A stretch of DNA of 64,000 nt from Magnolia sinica (lineage: Eukaryota; Streptophyta; Magnoliopsida; Magnoliales; Magnoliaceae): assembly GCF_029962835.1 (NCBI RefSeq), contig NC_080573.1:88450001-88514000 (forward strand). Direction: 5' to 3'. The translations under genes and the position numbers were made by a program. Below, in pieces: positions 35,145 to 46,016 of the stretch (its first letter is position 1; every line of letters begins with the position of its first letter). The notes under the pieces are model-generated. The model was not told where the DNA came from, ran no database searches, and saw only the letters and a program-made list of their open reading frames with translations.

Positions 35145-38100
35145 GTACCACACCCTAAACCTATAACCTAAACCTATTCTCAATTCCCTAAAGCTATAAC
35201 CTATAACCTATAACATAAACCTAACCCTAAACCTTAACCTAAACATAAACCTAAACCTAAACCTATAACCTATACTTATAACCTTAACCTAAACTATAAC
35301 ATTAACCTATAACCTATACTTATAACCTTAACCTAAATCTATTCTCAAATCCCAAAACTTATACTTATAACCTTAACCTAGACCTTAACCTAAATCTAAA
35401 CCTATACTTATAACCTATAACCTATAACCTAAACTTTAACCTATAAGCCAAACCTTAACCTATAAACTAAACCTATAACCTAAACCTATACTTAACCTTA
35501 ACCTATAACCCAAACCTAAACCTATAACATGTAACCTAAAACCTAAACCCGAACCTAAACCCGATCCCAAACCCGAACTCAATTTCCTAAACCTAAACTT
35601 TAACCTATAACCTATACTTATAACCTTAACCTCAACTTATTCTCAAATCCCAAAACCCATACCTATAACCTAAACCTAGACCTTAACATAAACATAAACC
35701 TATACTTATAACCTATAACCTAAACCTAAATCTATAACATATACCTAAACCTTAACCTATAACCCAAACCTAAACCTATAACCTATCACCTAAAACCTAA
35801 ACCCAAACCTAAACCCGATCCCAAACTCGAACCCGATTTTCTAAACCTAAACCTTAACCAATTCTCAATTCCCAAAAACTATAACCTATAACCTAAACCT
35901 AAACCTAACTTAAACCTATAACCTAAACCTAAACCTAAACATATAACCTTAACCTAAAACAAAACCTAAATCTAAATGTATTCTCAAATCCCTAAACCTA
36001 AACCTACACCTAATCCTAATCTCAACTCCCTAACCTAAACCGAAACCTAAACTTGAAAACCCAAACCTAAATCCGATCCTGAACCCGAACCCGATTTCCT
36101 AAACCTAAACCTTAACCAATTCTCAATTCTCAAAAATTATAACCTATAACATATAACCTATAACCAATAACCTAAACCTAAACTTAACCTAAACATATAA
36201 CCTAAACGTAAACTTAAACCTATAACCTTAACCTAAACCAAAACCTATAACCTAAACCTTAACATATAACCTATAACCTATAACCTAAACTTATAACCTA
36301 TAACCAAACCTTAACCTAAACCTAAACCTATAACCTAAATGTATTCTCAAATCCCCAAACCTAAACCTACACCTAACCTTAATCTCAACTCCCTAACCTA
36401 AACCTTAAACTAAACTTGAAAACCCAAACTTAAACCTAATCCCGAACCCGAACCCGATTTCCTAAACCTAAACCTTAACCTATTCTCAATTCCTAAAAGC
36501 TATAACCTATAACATATAGCCTATAACATAAACCTAAGCCTATAACCTAAACCTAAACCTAAACCTATAACCTTAACCTAAACCAAAACCTATAACCTAA
36601 ACCTTAACCTATAACCTATAACCTATAACTTAAACTTAAAACCTATAACCTAACATTAACCTAAACCTAAACGTAAACCAATAACCTAAACCTAAACCTA
36701 AAACCTAAATGTATTCTCAAATCCCTAAACCTAAACCTACACCTAATCCTAATCTCAACTCCCTAACCTAAACCTAAACCTAATCTTGAAAACCTATAAC
36801 TAAACCCGATCCCGAACCTGAACCTGATTTCCTAAACCTAAGCCTTAACCTATTCTCAATTCCCTAAAGTTATAACCTATAACCTAAACCTAAACCTATA
36901 ACCTAAACCTAAACCTAAACCTATAACCTTAACCTAAACTAAAACCTATAACATATAAGCTATAACCTATAACTTAAACTTAAAACCTATAACCTAACAT
37001 TAACTTAAACATAAACTTAAACCTATAACCTAAACCTAAAACCTAAACCTAAACCTAAAACCTAAATGTATTCTCAAATCCCTAAACCTAAACCTACACT
37101 TAATCCTAATCTCAACTCCCTAACCTAAAGCTAAACCTAAACTTGAAAACCCAAACCTAAACCCGATCCTGAACCCGAACCTAATTTCCTAAACCTAAAC
37201 CTTAACCTATTCTCAATTCCCTAAAGCTATAACCTATAACCTAAACCTATAACCTAAACCTTAACCTATTCTCAATTCCCTAAAGCTATAACCTATAACC
37301 TAAACCTACAACCTAAACCTAAACCTAACCTCAACCTATAACCTAAACCTATAACCTTAACCTAAACCAAAACCTATAGCCTAAACCTCAACATATAACC
37401 TATAACCTATAACCTAAACTTATAACCTATTACCAAAGCTTAACCTAAACCTAAACCTATAACCTAAATGTATTCTCAAATCCCTAAACCTAAACCTACA
37501 CCTAATCCTAATCTCAACTCCCTAACATAAACCTTAATCTATTCTCAATTCTCAAAAGCTATAACCTTAACATATAACCTATAACCTAAACATAAACCTA
37601 TAACGTAAACCTAAACCTTAACCTAAACCTAAACCTATAACCTTAACCTAAACCAAAACCTATAACCTAAACCTTAACATATAACCTATAACCTATAACT
37701 TAAACTTATAACCTATAACCTAACATTAACCTAAACCTAAACCTAAACCTACAACCTAAACCTAAAACCCACATATATTCTCAAATCCCTAAACCTAAAC
37801 CTACACCTAATCCTAATCTCAACTCTCTAACCTAAACCTAAGCCTAAACTTGAAAACCCAAACCTAAACCCCATCCCGAACCCGAACTGGATTTCCTAAA
37901 TCTAAACCTTAACCTATTCTCAATTCCTTAAAGCTATAACCTATAACCTAAATCTAAACCTAACCTAAACCTTTAACCTACACCTAAACCTAAACGTATA
38001 ACCTTAACATAAACCAAAACCTATAACCTAAACCTTAAAATATAACCTATAACCTATAACCTAAACTTATAACCTATAACCAAACCTTAACCTAAACCTA

Positions 38101-39196
38101 AAACCTAAAACCTAAACCTAAACCTATAACCTAAACCTAAAACCTAAAACCTAAACCTAAACCTATAACCTAAACCTAAAATCTAAATGTTTTCTTAAAT
38201 TCCTAAACCTAAACCTACACCTAATCCTAATCTCAACTCCCTAACCTAAACCTAAACCTAAACTTGAAAACCCAAACTTAAACCCAATCCCGAACCCGAA
38301 CTCGAACCCGAACCCGATTTCCTATTTAAACCTAAACCTTAACCTATTCTCAATTCCCAAAAGCTATAACCTATAACCTAAACCTAAACCTAAACCTAAA
38401 CCTATAACCTTAACCTAAACCAAAACCTATAACCTAAACCTTAACCTATAACCTAACATTAACCTAAACCTAAACCTAAACCTATAACCTAAACCTAAAA
38501 CCTAAACCTAAACCTAAACCTAAAACCTAAAACCTAAATGTATTCTCAAATCCCTAAACGTAAACCTACACCAAATCCTAATGTCAACTCCCTAACCTAA
38601 ACCTAAACCTAAACTTGTAAACCCAAACCTAAACCCGATCCCGAACCTGAACCCGATTTCCTAAACCTAAACCTTAACCTATTCTCAATTCCCTAAAGCT
38701 ATAACTTATAACCTAAACCTATAACCTTAACCTAAATCTAAAACCTAAACCTAAACCTAAAACCTAAATGTATTCTCAAATCCCTAAACCTAAACCTACA
38801 ACCTACAACATTAACATAAACTTATAACCTAAACCTATAACCTACAACATTAACCTAAACCTATACTTATAACCTAAACCTATACTTATAACCTAAACCT
38901 ATTCTCAAATCCCAAAATTATAACCTAAACCTAAACCTATAACCTAAACCTAAACCTTAACCTATAACCTATAACCTATAACCTAAACTCAATTCCCTAA
39001 ACCTTAACATATAACCTAACCTAAACCTAAACCTATGACCTACACTTATAACCTAAACCTAAACCTAAACCTAAACCTAAACCTGTAACCTTAGCCTAAA
39101 CGTAAAACCTAAACCTAAACCTAAAATGTAAATGTATTCTCAAATCCCTAAACCTAAACCTATAACCTACAATATTAACATAAACTTATAACCTAA
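35145..39196 (+). repeat. 4-kb degenerate telomere-like array with higher-order period
   Basis: Made almost wholly of CCTAAA, CCTATAA and CCTTAA variants. The + strand is nearly free of G. Canonical plant CCCTAAA heptamers are only occasional and never form a run. A marker phrase 'tgtattctcaaatccc', followed by 'taaacctaaacctacac', recurs at 35977, 36340, 36710, 37067, 37469, 37774 (variant), 38189 (variant), 38539, 38769 and 39133. The spacing is mostly 350-370 bp, so there is a higher-order repeat. It follows directly after the 164-bp repeats and lies well inside the CACTA element, not at a chromosome end. Confidence 0.95.
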
Positions 39197-39775
39197 ATCA
39201 TATGGTGAGACCATTCCTTGGGAAGTAGGTACTTATGGCTATCGATGGGCCTCCTTGCGAAAATCGTCCAGACATTTATTTTGGCCCTACAAACCATATG
39301 ATGAGACCATTCCTTTTGTATCAATTTCATTTCTCTTTGAGTTTTTATTAATTCATTAAGAAAAAAATAGTTATACATGATGCACTTCTTTCACTTTGTT
39401 TTTCTTTCCCCCAATGGTCATTCTGATTTATGAATGTCATGACTATGTGTAGGATGATGGAATATAGGAAGCTGTTGCAGGAAGTGACTTTGTCATTACT
39501 AGAGTTGCATTTTAAGACAACTCTTCAAAGTACTACATAAATGACCGTGGAAGTAATTTTATAGAGGTTACTAAGAAATTGAAAGGAAAATGAGTGGACT
39601 TGGACAACAATCGGTTTTTGATTCTTCAAGTGGGTGATAGCTGAAAAAGGCCTATTTACTTGTGAAAAAAATATCATACCGTCAAAATATATCTTCTCTT
39701 TCAATTTATCATTGAAATTTCAGGGTGAAGTTGAGCAAATTTCTCTAATAAAGCCAAAGATTTGTATTTTCAGCA
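39197..39775. other. Element A, between array and minisatellite
   Basis: No gene. A short direct repeat 'catatggtgagaccattcct' occurs at about 39199 and, with one change, about 39296. The rest is AT-rich. Confidence 0.5.
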
Positions 39776-39990
39776 TTATTGTAATTGTAATTGTAATTGT
39801 AATTGATTAAATGAAAGATTGTAATTGATTGTAATTGTAATTGATTGAATGAAGGATTGTAATTGATTGTAATTGTAATTGATTGAATGAATGATTGTAA
39901 TTGATTGTAATTGAATGAATGAATGATTGTAATTGATTATAATGGAATGAATGAATGATTATGCAGGTGGTAATTGAATGAACAAATAAT
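39776..39990 (+). repeat. ATTGTAATTG minisatellite
   Basis: Repeated 'attgtaattg' words, then a roughly 50-bp composite with 'attgaatgaatgattgtaattg' repeated four to five times with variation. Confidence 0.85.
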
Positions 39991-40009
39991 TATATATATT
40001 TTTTTAATG

Positions 40010-40315
40010 TACGAAATAGCTACGGATATTAACCGTAATCGGTAATACGACAGCTATAGCCATTATTAAATTTGGCATATTGTTACGGACTTTTAGCTAC
40101 AAATAATATCCGTAGCTGTTTATACTTATCGCTACAGATATAATTGCTACGGATTATATCTGTAGTTGTTGTAACCTATAGCTAATCCGTAGCTATACGT
40201 TCCAAACCTATTGTTACGACACTTACGATTACAGTTGTGCTATGGACAAGAACCGTAGCCATAGGTCTAAGGCTACGGATTCTATCTGTAGCTTTTGCCC
40301 CTTTTTCTGGTAGTG
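40010..40315 (+). repeat. CACTA element A 3' subterminal and terminal repeats
   Basis: At least eight variants of 'gctacggat', 'atccgtagct' and 'ttacggac' occur in both orientations, matching the 5' end (18080-18190). The element ends in CTTTTTCTGGTAGTG, the reverse complement of the 5' CACTACC-AAAAA terminus with a small spacer difference. Confidence 0.88.
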
Positions 40316-40994
40316 GTATTTAGAAATAAAATAAAACCAAATGAGACTATTAATAAGTTTAAAGATAGGTTGGTAGCAAAATGCTTTAAATAAAAGGAAC
40401 AAATCAATTATTTTGATACATATTTTTCTGTAACTAGGATTGCAACTATCAGGGTCTTAATAGCAATAGCTTCTATATATAAACGAGTGGTACATCAGAT
40501 GGACGTTAAGATGACTTTTTTAAATAGAGACATCAAAGAATGAATATATATAGAGAGAGCAACCTGAGGGTTATATGATATCGGGTAAAGAAAATAAAGT
40601 ATATAGACTAATTGAGTCACTATATAGTTTAAAACAAGCTCTTAAATATTGGCATAAAAAATTTGATGGTATTTTAAAATCAAATAGTTATCATATAAAT
40701 TATACAAATAGATGTGTATATAGTAAATTTATTTTACAAATCATGGTGTTATTATCTATCTTTATGTTGATGACATGTTTTTTTCAAACTAATATTAAAT
40801 TAGTTAACGTGACTAAGAAATTCTTATCATCTAAATTTGACATGAAAGACTTAGGAGATACTAGTATAATCTTAGGTATTGAAGTAACAAGGAAAGATAG
40901 TGGTATTATATTATCACAATCTTATTATATTGAGGAACTATTAAGAAAGTTTGATCATTTTGATTGTTTACTTGTAAGTACACCTTATAATTAG
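40316..40994 (+). pseudogene. Ty1/copia reverse transcriptase, right fragment
   Basis: Continues the RT frame interrupted at 18070, starting V-F-R-N-K and running through FKDRLVAK, FDTYFSVTRIATIR and HQMDVKMTFLN. A frame change occurs before 40575, where SLYSLKQALKYWHKKFD begins. The catalytic YVDD is encoded at 40762-40773 in a different frame from its surroundings, so an indel lies nearby. The end has FDMKDLGDTSIILGIEV and SQSYYIEELL. Several stops and shifts make it inactive. Confidence 0.9.
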
Positions 40995-41726
40995 AATGTG
41001 ACTCTCATGAAAATACATATAGTAGTATGTCTCAATTGGAATATTCCATGATAATTGGTAGGTTTATGTATTTGACAAACTAAACTAAACCTATCATACC
41101 TTTTACAATATGAAGGTTTAGTAGATATACACATAACTTTAGAAAAGAGCATTGGAATACATTGTCTAGGATTTTGAGATATCTAAAAGTCAGTATGACC
41201 TATGGTTTATATTATAATCATTTTTTATTGTATTAGAAGGATACAATGGTGCTAATTGGATAATTGATTTAGATGAAATAAAACACACTAGCGCATATAT
41301 CTTCACTTTGGGTGGAGGAGCAGTCTCTTGGAAGTGTATCAAGCAGATATGTATCACCCGGTCAACTATGGAATATGAGTTTATTGCCTTAAAAAAGACT
41401 AGATCAGAAGCCAGGTTTCTTAGAAATCTCTTGGTTGATGAACCGTTGTGGTCAAAGCCCGTATCAGTTATGTCTATTCATTGTGATTGTCAAACAACTA
41501 TAGTAAAAGCAAAGAGTAAAATATATAATGGAAAGAACAGACATATTAAACTTAGACACAACATAGTGAAGCACATTTTACATGATGGAGTCATATATAT
41601 TGAGTTTGTGAGGTTAGAAAAGAATCTGATAGATTCTCTTACCAAACGACTATCTGAAAGATTAGTTAATAATACATTGAAAAGAATGGGGCTAAGCCTA
41701 ATATATGAGTTAGCAATGTTGGCAAC
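40995..41726 (+). pseudogene. Ty1/copia RNase H
   Basis: The frame at 41308-41726 has [68 protein letters not shown] and DSLTKRL, the copia RNase H domain, near the C-terminus of the polyprotein. Upstream (41000-41300) is decayed connecting sequence with TAG/TAA codons. It is interrupted at 'ttggcaac' by the solo LTR and continues with 'tcaacccaacc' at 43245. Confidence 0.9.
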
Positions 41727-43244
41727 TGTTGAGTGTCAAATATTGCATATTTTTCCTTATTTATATCTTGGTTTTATGAACATGATAATGCTTAATGGAT
41801 ATATTTTATACATGTTCGCATTGCGAGGTGAATCTGAGAGCTTGGATTGAAAGGAATGTTAAAAGCATGGATTTAATACTCAAGAGTCAGCAAGGCAAAA
41901 GGGGGATCTTAGGAGACTAAGAATGAAGAATTCACATGCTAAAGATCCAAGAAAACTAAGTACGAAGGATGAAGAAAGGACTGAAAAGACTTCAGAATTT
42001 GAGGCAGAAAACAGGCAGGTTTATTCCAACCGAACCTAACTTCGGTCTGACTGAAATCGTACAAAACAGTCTAACAACCAACAATGAAATTCAAAGCTAA
42101 TACGGTTCGACTGAAGGATAATTCAGTCCGACTGAACCCAAGTTCGGTCTGATCAAAGGAAGAATTCAGTACGACCGAAAGTGCACAAAAAGCTCCAGCG
42201 AAGAACGATGAATTTTTTAGTTAATTCGATTCGACTAAGGATTAATTCGGTCTGACCGAAAGTTAAGTTCAGTCCGAGCGAACCCAAGCTTGGTGTGACC
42301 AAAATTGGGTAACTGCTAAAATAAAATCCTTTCATTATTCAAACTCAACTTTGGTCCGACCGAAGTGTAACGCGGCTGCGTAAATTTGAGGCGGTTTCAA
42401 TGTCGGTTTGTGAAAATTCCAAGGCGGTGCGAAAGATAGTGTTTCACAACTATAAATAGGAGTCCATAGGACGTCCCAAACCATCTTCTATGGTTTAAGG
42501 AGTGGAGCCAAATGGTAGAGAAGCATCCCAAGAGTTTTTCTTCCTCTTCCTTAGTTTATTTTCATGTTTTATTTAAGAGTTTTTGGTTTAATCATGTCTA
42601 TGGTTAACTAAACCTCTTAGCTAAGGCTGAGAGGTGAAGCTTATAGCGTATTGGGATGTTTATCTTGCTTTGATTCTTATTTATGTTGAACTTCATTTAA
42701 CTCTAGTTTGATTTTAAAAGGAATATTTTCAGTTTTCTATGATTTATTGTGACTCAAATTACAATAGATGTTGTGATAGCTTTGGATATCTTCTTTTCTT
42801 ACTTTGAGGTTGTGAGATTGGTAAATCCTGTTATTCACCATCGTATCTTGGGCATGGTAGGATGATAAAATCCCTTCCAATCATCACAATTCCCCTCCAT
42901 TGGGAATTAGGTTAATGAAAAGTTCAGATTTGATTTAAATTACTTTATCTTCTAATTAGATAGGATAGGACTCCAATTTCAATTGTGTTCCTTAAATCAA
43001 GTAAGGTAGCATCTTGATAGCTATAAGTGGATCCTTGGTACCCTAGTTCCCACCTTTAAATTCATAAGTTTTAATTGATATTATTTACACTTACTTTCAA
43101 TTATTTTAGAATTCAGATTTAGATCTTCTTCTAATTCTAGTTCTAGTTATTTTCAGAATATGTACAAGTTTAGTCCCTGTGGATTTGACCTCGGTCTCAC
43201 CGAGTTATTACTACATTGCGACCCTACACTTGGGATTATGAACA
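41727..43244 (+). mobile_element. Solo LTR, Athila-like family, inserted in the copia element
   Basis: Starts TGTTGAGTGTCAAATATTGC and ends near ATTATGAACA. It is homologous over both ends to the 2690-4818 LTR, including 'gacctcggtctcaccgag'. Flanks are GCAAC (41722-41726) and TCAAC (43245-43249), a 5-bp duplication with one change. The length is 1518 bp. Its left third holds about eight imperfect TTCGGTCYGACYGAA palindromes (42015-42365). No internal genes are present. Confidence 0.85.
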
Positions 43245-43786
43245 TCAACCCAACCTATACAAGTGGAGATTCCATGAGATAGGTTCAATAGGTAAACAAC
43301 AAGAAATAAGGTAGACGATTGTATTATTATAGATGAGCCCCTTTTGTGGTATAGCAATGCGAGCAGCAACGCAGAAGGATGGATTTTTTGAAACTCTTAA
43401 TAGATCCATAGCCATATATTTGGTGGTGTATATAGTTACTGCATACTGCATACACTTGATGAAATTCACCTATATAGGTGTAGGAGTGGAGGCTGCTTCA
43501 TTTAAAAATCTAGGTGAATTCTTTAAAGTACACATAAAATCCAGGTAATAGTATATGACCAAAAGGCAATGAACCATATAATCACTTGCAAAAGAAGAGT
43601 TGTGTGAGTGGCATGTACTTACAATTTATATAAAAAGGATTCAGGTTCAAAACTATGGTGTCACCTGATTCCTGTAAATCTATCTTTCTTACACTAATGC
43701 TGGTTCAAGTCAATGGTAACACCGACACCATTGCACAACTATTACGCGTTACCCCAAAGTATATTTTTTAAAATATATTGGGGAAT
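43245..43786 (+). other. Copia 3' non-coding region
   Basis: Continues the copia element after the solo LTR with 'tcaacccaacctatacaagtggagattcc', typical sequence between pol and the 3' LTR. It ends with the purine-rich 'tattggggaa' before TGTTG. No gene is present. Confidence 0.65.
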
Positions 43787-44650
43787 GTTGTATTTTGTTT
43801 CAAAATACATATAAAATATGAGGAAATTTTTAAATATTTTAACTTGCCTCCAAAATTGAAATTTATATTGCTTTTGAGTTGTGGGTTTAGCCCCACATCG
43901 GATTTGCCAAAGAAAGTTTCTTTGTATATAAGATAAGCTTTTTGCCTCGAAGCTTGAGCCCCGTCAGGGTGGCATATAAATTTGGTCTTAGGAGGCGGGG
44001 GGCTATGCTAATAGCTCTAATTTATGTCATTGACCACACACACGCATGCGCCAAGCCAAGTCGAACCGTGCTGTGTTGTGCCCCGGCGCACCGTGCCACA
44101 TTTGTATCTATTTGCATGTGCACATGCGCGACGGGCTAGGCCAAGATGCTGGTGTGGGTGCGGGTGTACTCGCGTGGTTATGTATGAGTAATTGCAAAAG
44201 TTTATTTTGTGCGAGCGTACTTATACTTGTGCCTTTTCGTTTTGAAATAGAGAAATATGTTTGGTCGGTTGGACGCACCGGTTAGATTTAAATCCAACTA
44301 ACCAAACTCTTTCAAAAGAGTGCTTAATGCACTACTTTGGAGTCTATACAAGGACTTTCATTCTGTTTTAAAGGACACAAATTTTTTTTCTAATCTCCAT
44401 GATAGCCTCTCTCTCTCTCTGTTCCTTTTCTATTTTACGAGTTTTTTATTGTTGAGTTGGTCATTGAGTTAACTCAGCAATTTCGAGTTAAATTGCAAGT
44501 GGTTCAAGCCTTCATACAGTGAGGGAACCGCTGCGACCGGGTCAAAGTTACTATATCCTGAATATCGATTGCTTTGAAAACTTGTTGCACTTAGGACATT
44601 GTTCATTGGGAGCAAATTCAATTTCAAGCCAAGTGATTCACGTCACGCCT
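43787..44650 (+). repeat. Copia 3' LTR (right end not fixed)
   Basis: Begins TGTTGTATTTTG after a purine tract. It contains the 'cccacatcgg' word common in copia LTRs and a TATA-like 'tatataaga' at about 43925, then a CT-rich and 'gaccgggtcaaagt' zone near 44540. The right end and target duplication could not be determined. Open frames at 43942-44285 are LTR sequence. Confidence 0.6.
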
Positions 44651-45093
44651 CGACTCAACTATATAAATATTCTATCTCATTTTTTTAATTTTCTTTTTTA
44701 TTTTTAATTTTTAATAGTATATTTGGTTTGACCAAACATGATCCAACATTCCATTCATAAGTTGCACTATGGTAGGATAGTCCAAAATAGGTAGATAAAG
44801 TAACCCACTTAAACGGAAACTGTGGATGGGAATGCTGCGGATTAAAACCTTTATGAAACCATCAAAGTTTTCGGATCAAGCTGATATTTGCGTTTCGCCT
44901 TAATCCTCGAGAAATCATCCTGCGAACTGATTGGATGGCATATAAACAACTTGATGAGCCTAAGGTGGTTTCAATGGTGGCGTCCCATTTCCAGTGTATC
45001 CTAATGCGGGGCTCACTTGAATTTTGAATTGCTAACGTCAGCTGGTGCAACGAGTACAGATATTACAATGGCCCCACAGAGCTGCTTTTACAT
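44651..45093. repeat. Dispersed repeat flanking a TIR element
   Basis: Contains 'ggatcaagctgatatttgcg' and 'ggtttcaatggtgg', features of the dispersed family. No gene is seen. Confidence 0.5.
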
Positions 45094-45631
45094 GGGAGCG
45101 GATTAGCTGTTACCCGGGTAATACCTTAGTGGGCGTTAAACCTAACCGTGTGGGCCTACCTTGATGTATTCTTTTTATATCCATGTCGTTTATCTGTTTT
45201 TCAATTTCATTTTACGGCACGATCCCAAATCTTAAAAACATCCAAATCTCATGTGGACCATTACACTTGAAAAAGTGATGAATGACCATTAAAAACTTTA
45301 TGGGCCACAGAAGTTTTTGATCAAGCTAAACTTTGCATTTTTCCTTCGTACAATTCTTTTTAACATTATCAGCCGGCTGGATGGTAAATAAACATTATAA
45401 AAACGTTATGATGGGCCCTTTAGAATTTTTAACGGTGAGGTACTCAATCGCAACTCTTTGCTATGGTGTGGTCCACTGGAGAATTGGATCTGCTTAAGTT
45501 TTGGTCCCCGTTTTAAATTAGGCTGGAAAAACAGAATGAGGGCGTAGATATACAACACATCATTAAGGTGGGACCCACTGTAAGGGTAATACCTCCTAAA
45601 GTGTTACCGGGTAAACACCTAATCTGCTCCC
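45094..45631. mobile_element. Non-autonomous TIR transposon (538 bp), MULE- or hAT-like
   Basis: The ends are inverted repeats of about 40 bp: GGGAGCGGATTAG...GTTACCCGGGTAA at the left, and the complement of GGGAGCAGATTAG...TTACCCGGTAA at the right. Flanks 'cttttacat' and 'tttttgcac' could be a decayed 9-bp duplication (six of nine match, differences all transitions), which would suit a Mutator-like element. The interior is dispersed-family sequence with no coding capacity. Confidence 0.75.
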
Positions 45632-45840
45632 TTTTTGCACGCGCTCTTACGTGTGATGTAATTCCTTCCGGTGGGTTGGCCGTCTCCATCGATCCCGAAA
45701 AACGCAGGATGAACTTTCTGCCCCGCACGCGGATTGTCTGCAAAAGCTTCTGCAGAAAGTTTCTGCGCCCAGGAGCTAGGTAGAGCACTGTCTTTGAGAA
45801 ATCTATTTCATCAATAAAATTAGTAATAATAATTCCATCG
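45632..45840. other. Short intergenic segment
   Basis: GC-richer DNA with no gene. The 71-residue (45568-45783) and 91-residue (45513-45788) frames overlap the TIR element end and are not convincing. Confidence 0.4.
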
Positions 45841-45858
45841 TATTAAGAACATGAGCTT

Positions 45859-45998
45859 CTTTATTTTTTTTTTCCACACGCACACACACACCCCACACGC
45901 TCATGCTGTAGTGGGTTTTCCGCCCCTATGGATACTTGAACCCTTGACCAGGTGTTGAAACTCTCGAGAGTCTACCACCCAAGCAAGAGCAAAGATCC
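45859..45998 (-). mobile_element. SINE, tRNA-type, 140 bp
   Basis: Flanked by a perfect 18-bp duplication 'tattaagaacatgagctt' (45841-45858 and 45999-46016). Read on the minus strand, it starts 'gatctttgctcttgctt', has an A-box-like 'tgggtggtagac' and a B-box-like 'gggttcaagtatcc', then a GT-rich stretch, and ends in an A-rich tail (poly-T at 45861-45874 on the + strand). Size, tail and duplication fit a plant tRNA-derived SINE. Confidence 0.88.
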
Positions 45999-46016
45999 TA
46001 TTAAGAACATGAGCTT

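Larger units (their letters stand above)
18071..40315 (+). mobile_element. CACTA (En/Spm) transposon, element A, 22.2 kb, with nested insertions
   Basis: Begins CACTACCAAAAAA and ends TTTTTCTGGTAGTG, a CACTA-type terminal inverted repeat pair. It is flanked by GTG (18068-18070) and GTA (40316-40318), a 3-bp target duplication with one change. The empty site restores a continuous copia RT frame, which confirms both ends. Subterminal copies of GCTACGGAT / ATCCGTAGC are present at both ends. Contents in order: CT-rich leader, solo LTR insertion (19991-23111), captured gene fragments, TNP2-like gene, TNPA-like gene, 164-bp tandem repeats, telomere-like array, minisatellite. Both transposase genes are broken, so this copy is not autonomous. 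Confidence 0.93.

Noticed and set aside
35145-39196. A true chromosome end or canonical interstitial telomere
   Set aside because: Words are mainly CCTAAA/CCTATAA with no run of CCCTAAA. The array has unique DNA and a bounded CACTA end after it, and shows higher-order periodicity.
35145-39196. CRISPR-like array
   Set aside because: Units are short, contiguous and degenerate with no unique spacers, and the DNA is from a plant nucleus.
43942-44285. 65- and 79-residue frames as genes
   Set aside because: They overlap each other within the copia 3' LTR and have no family motif.
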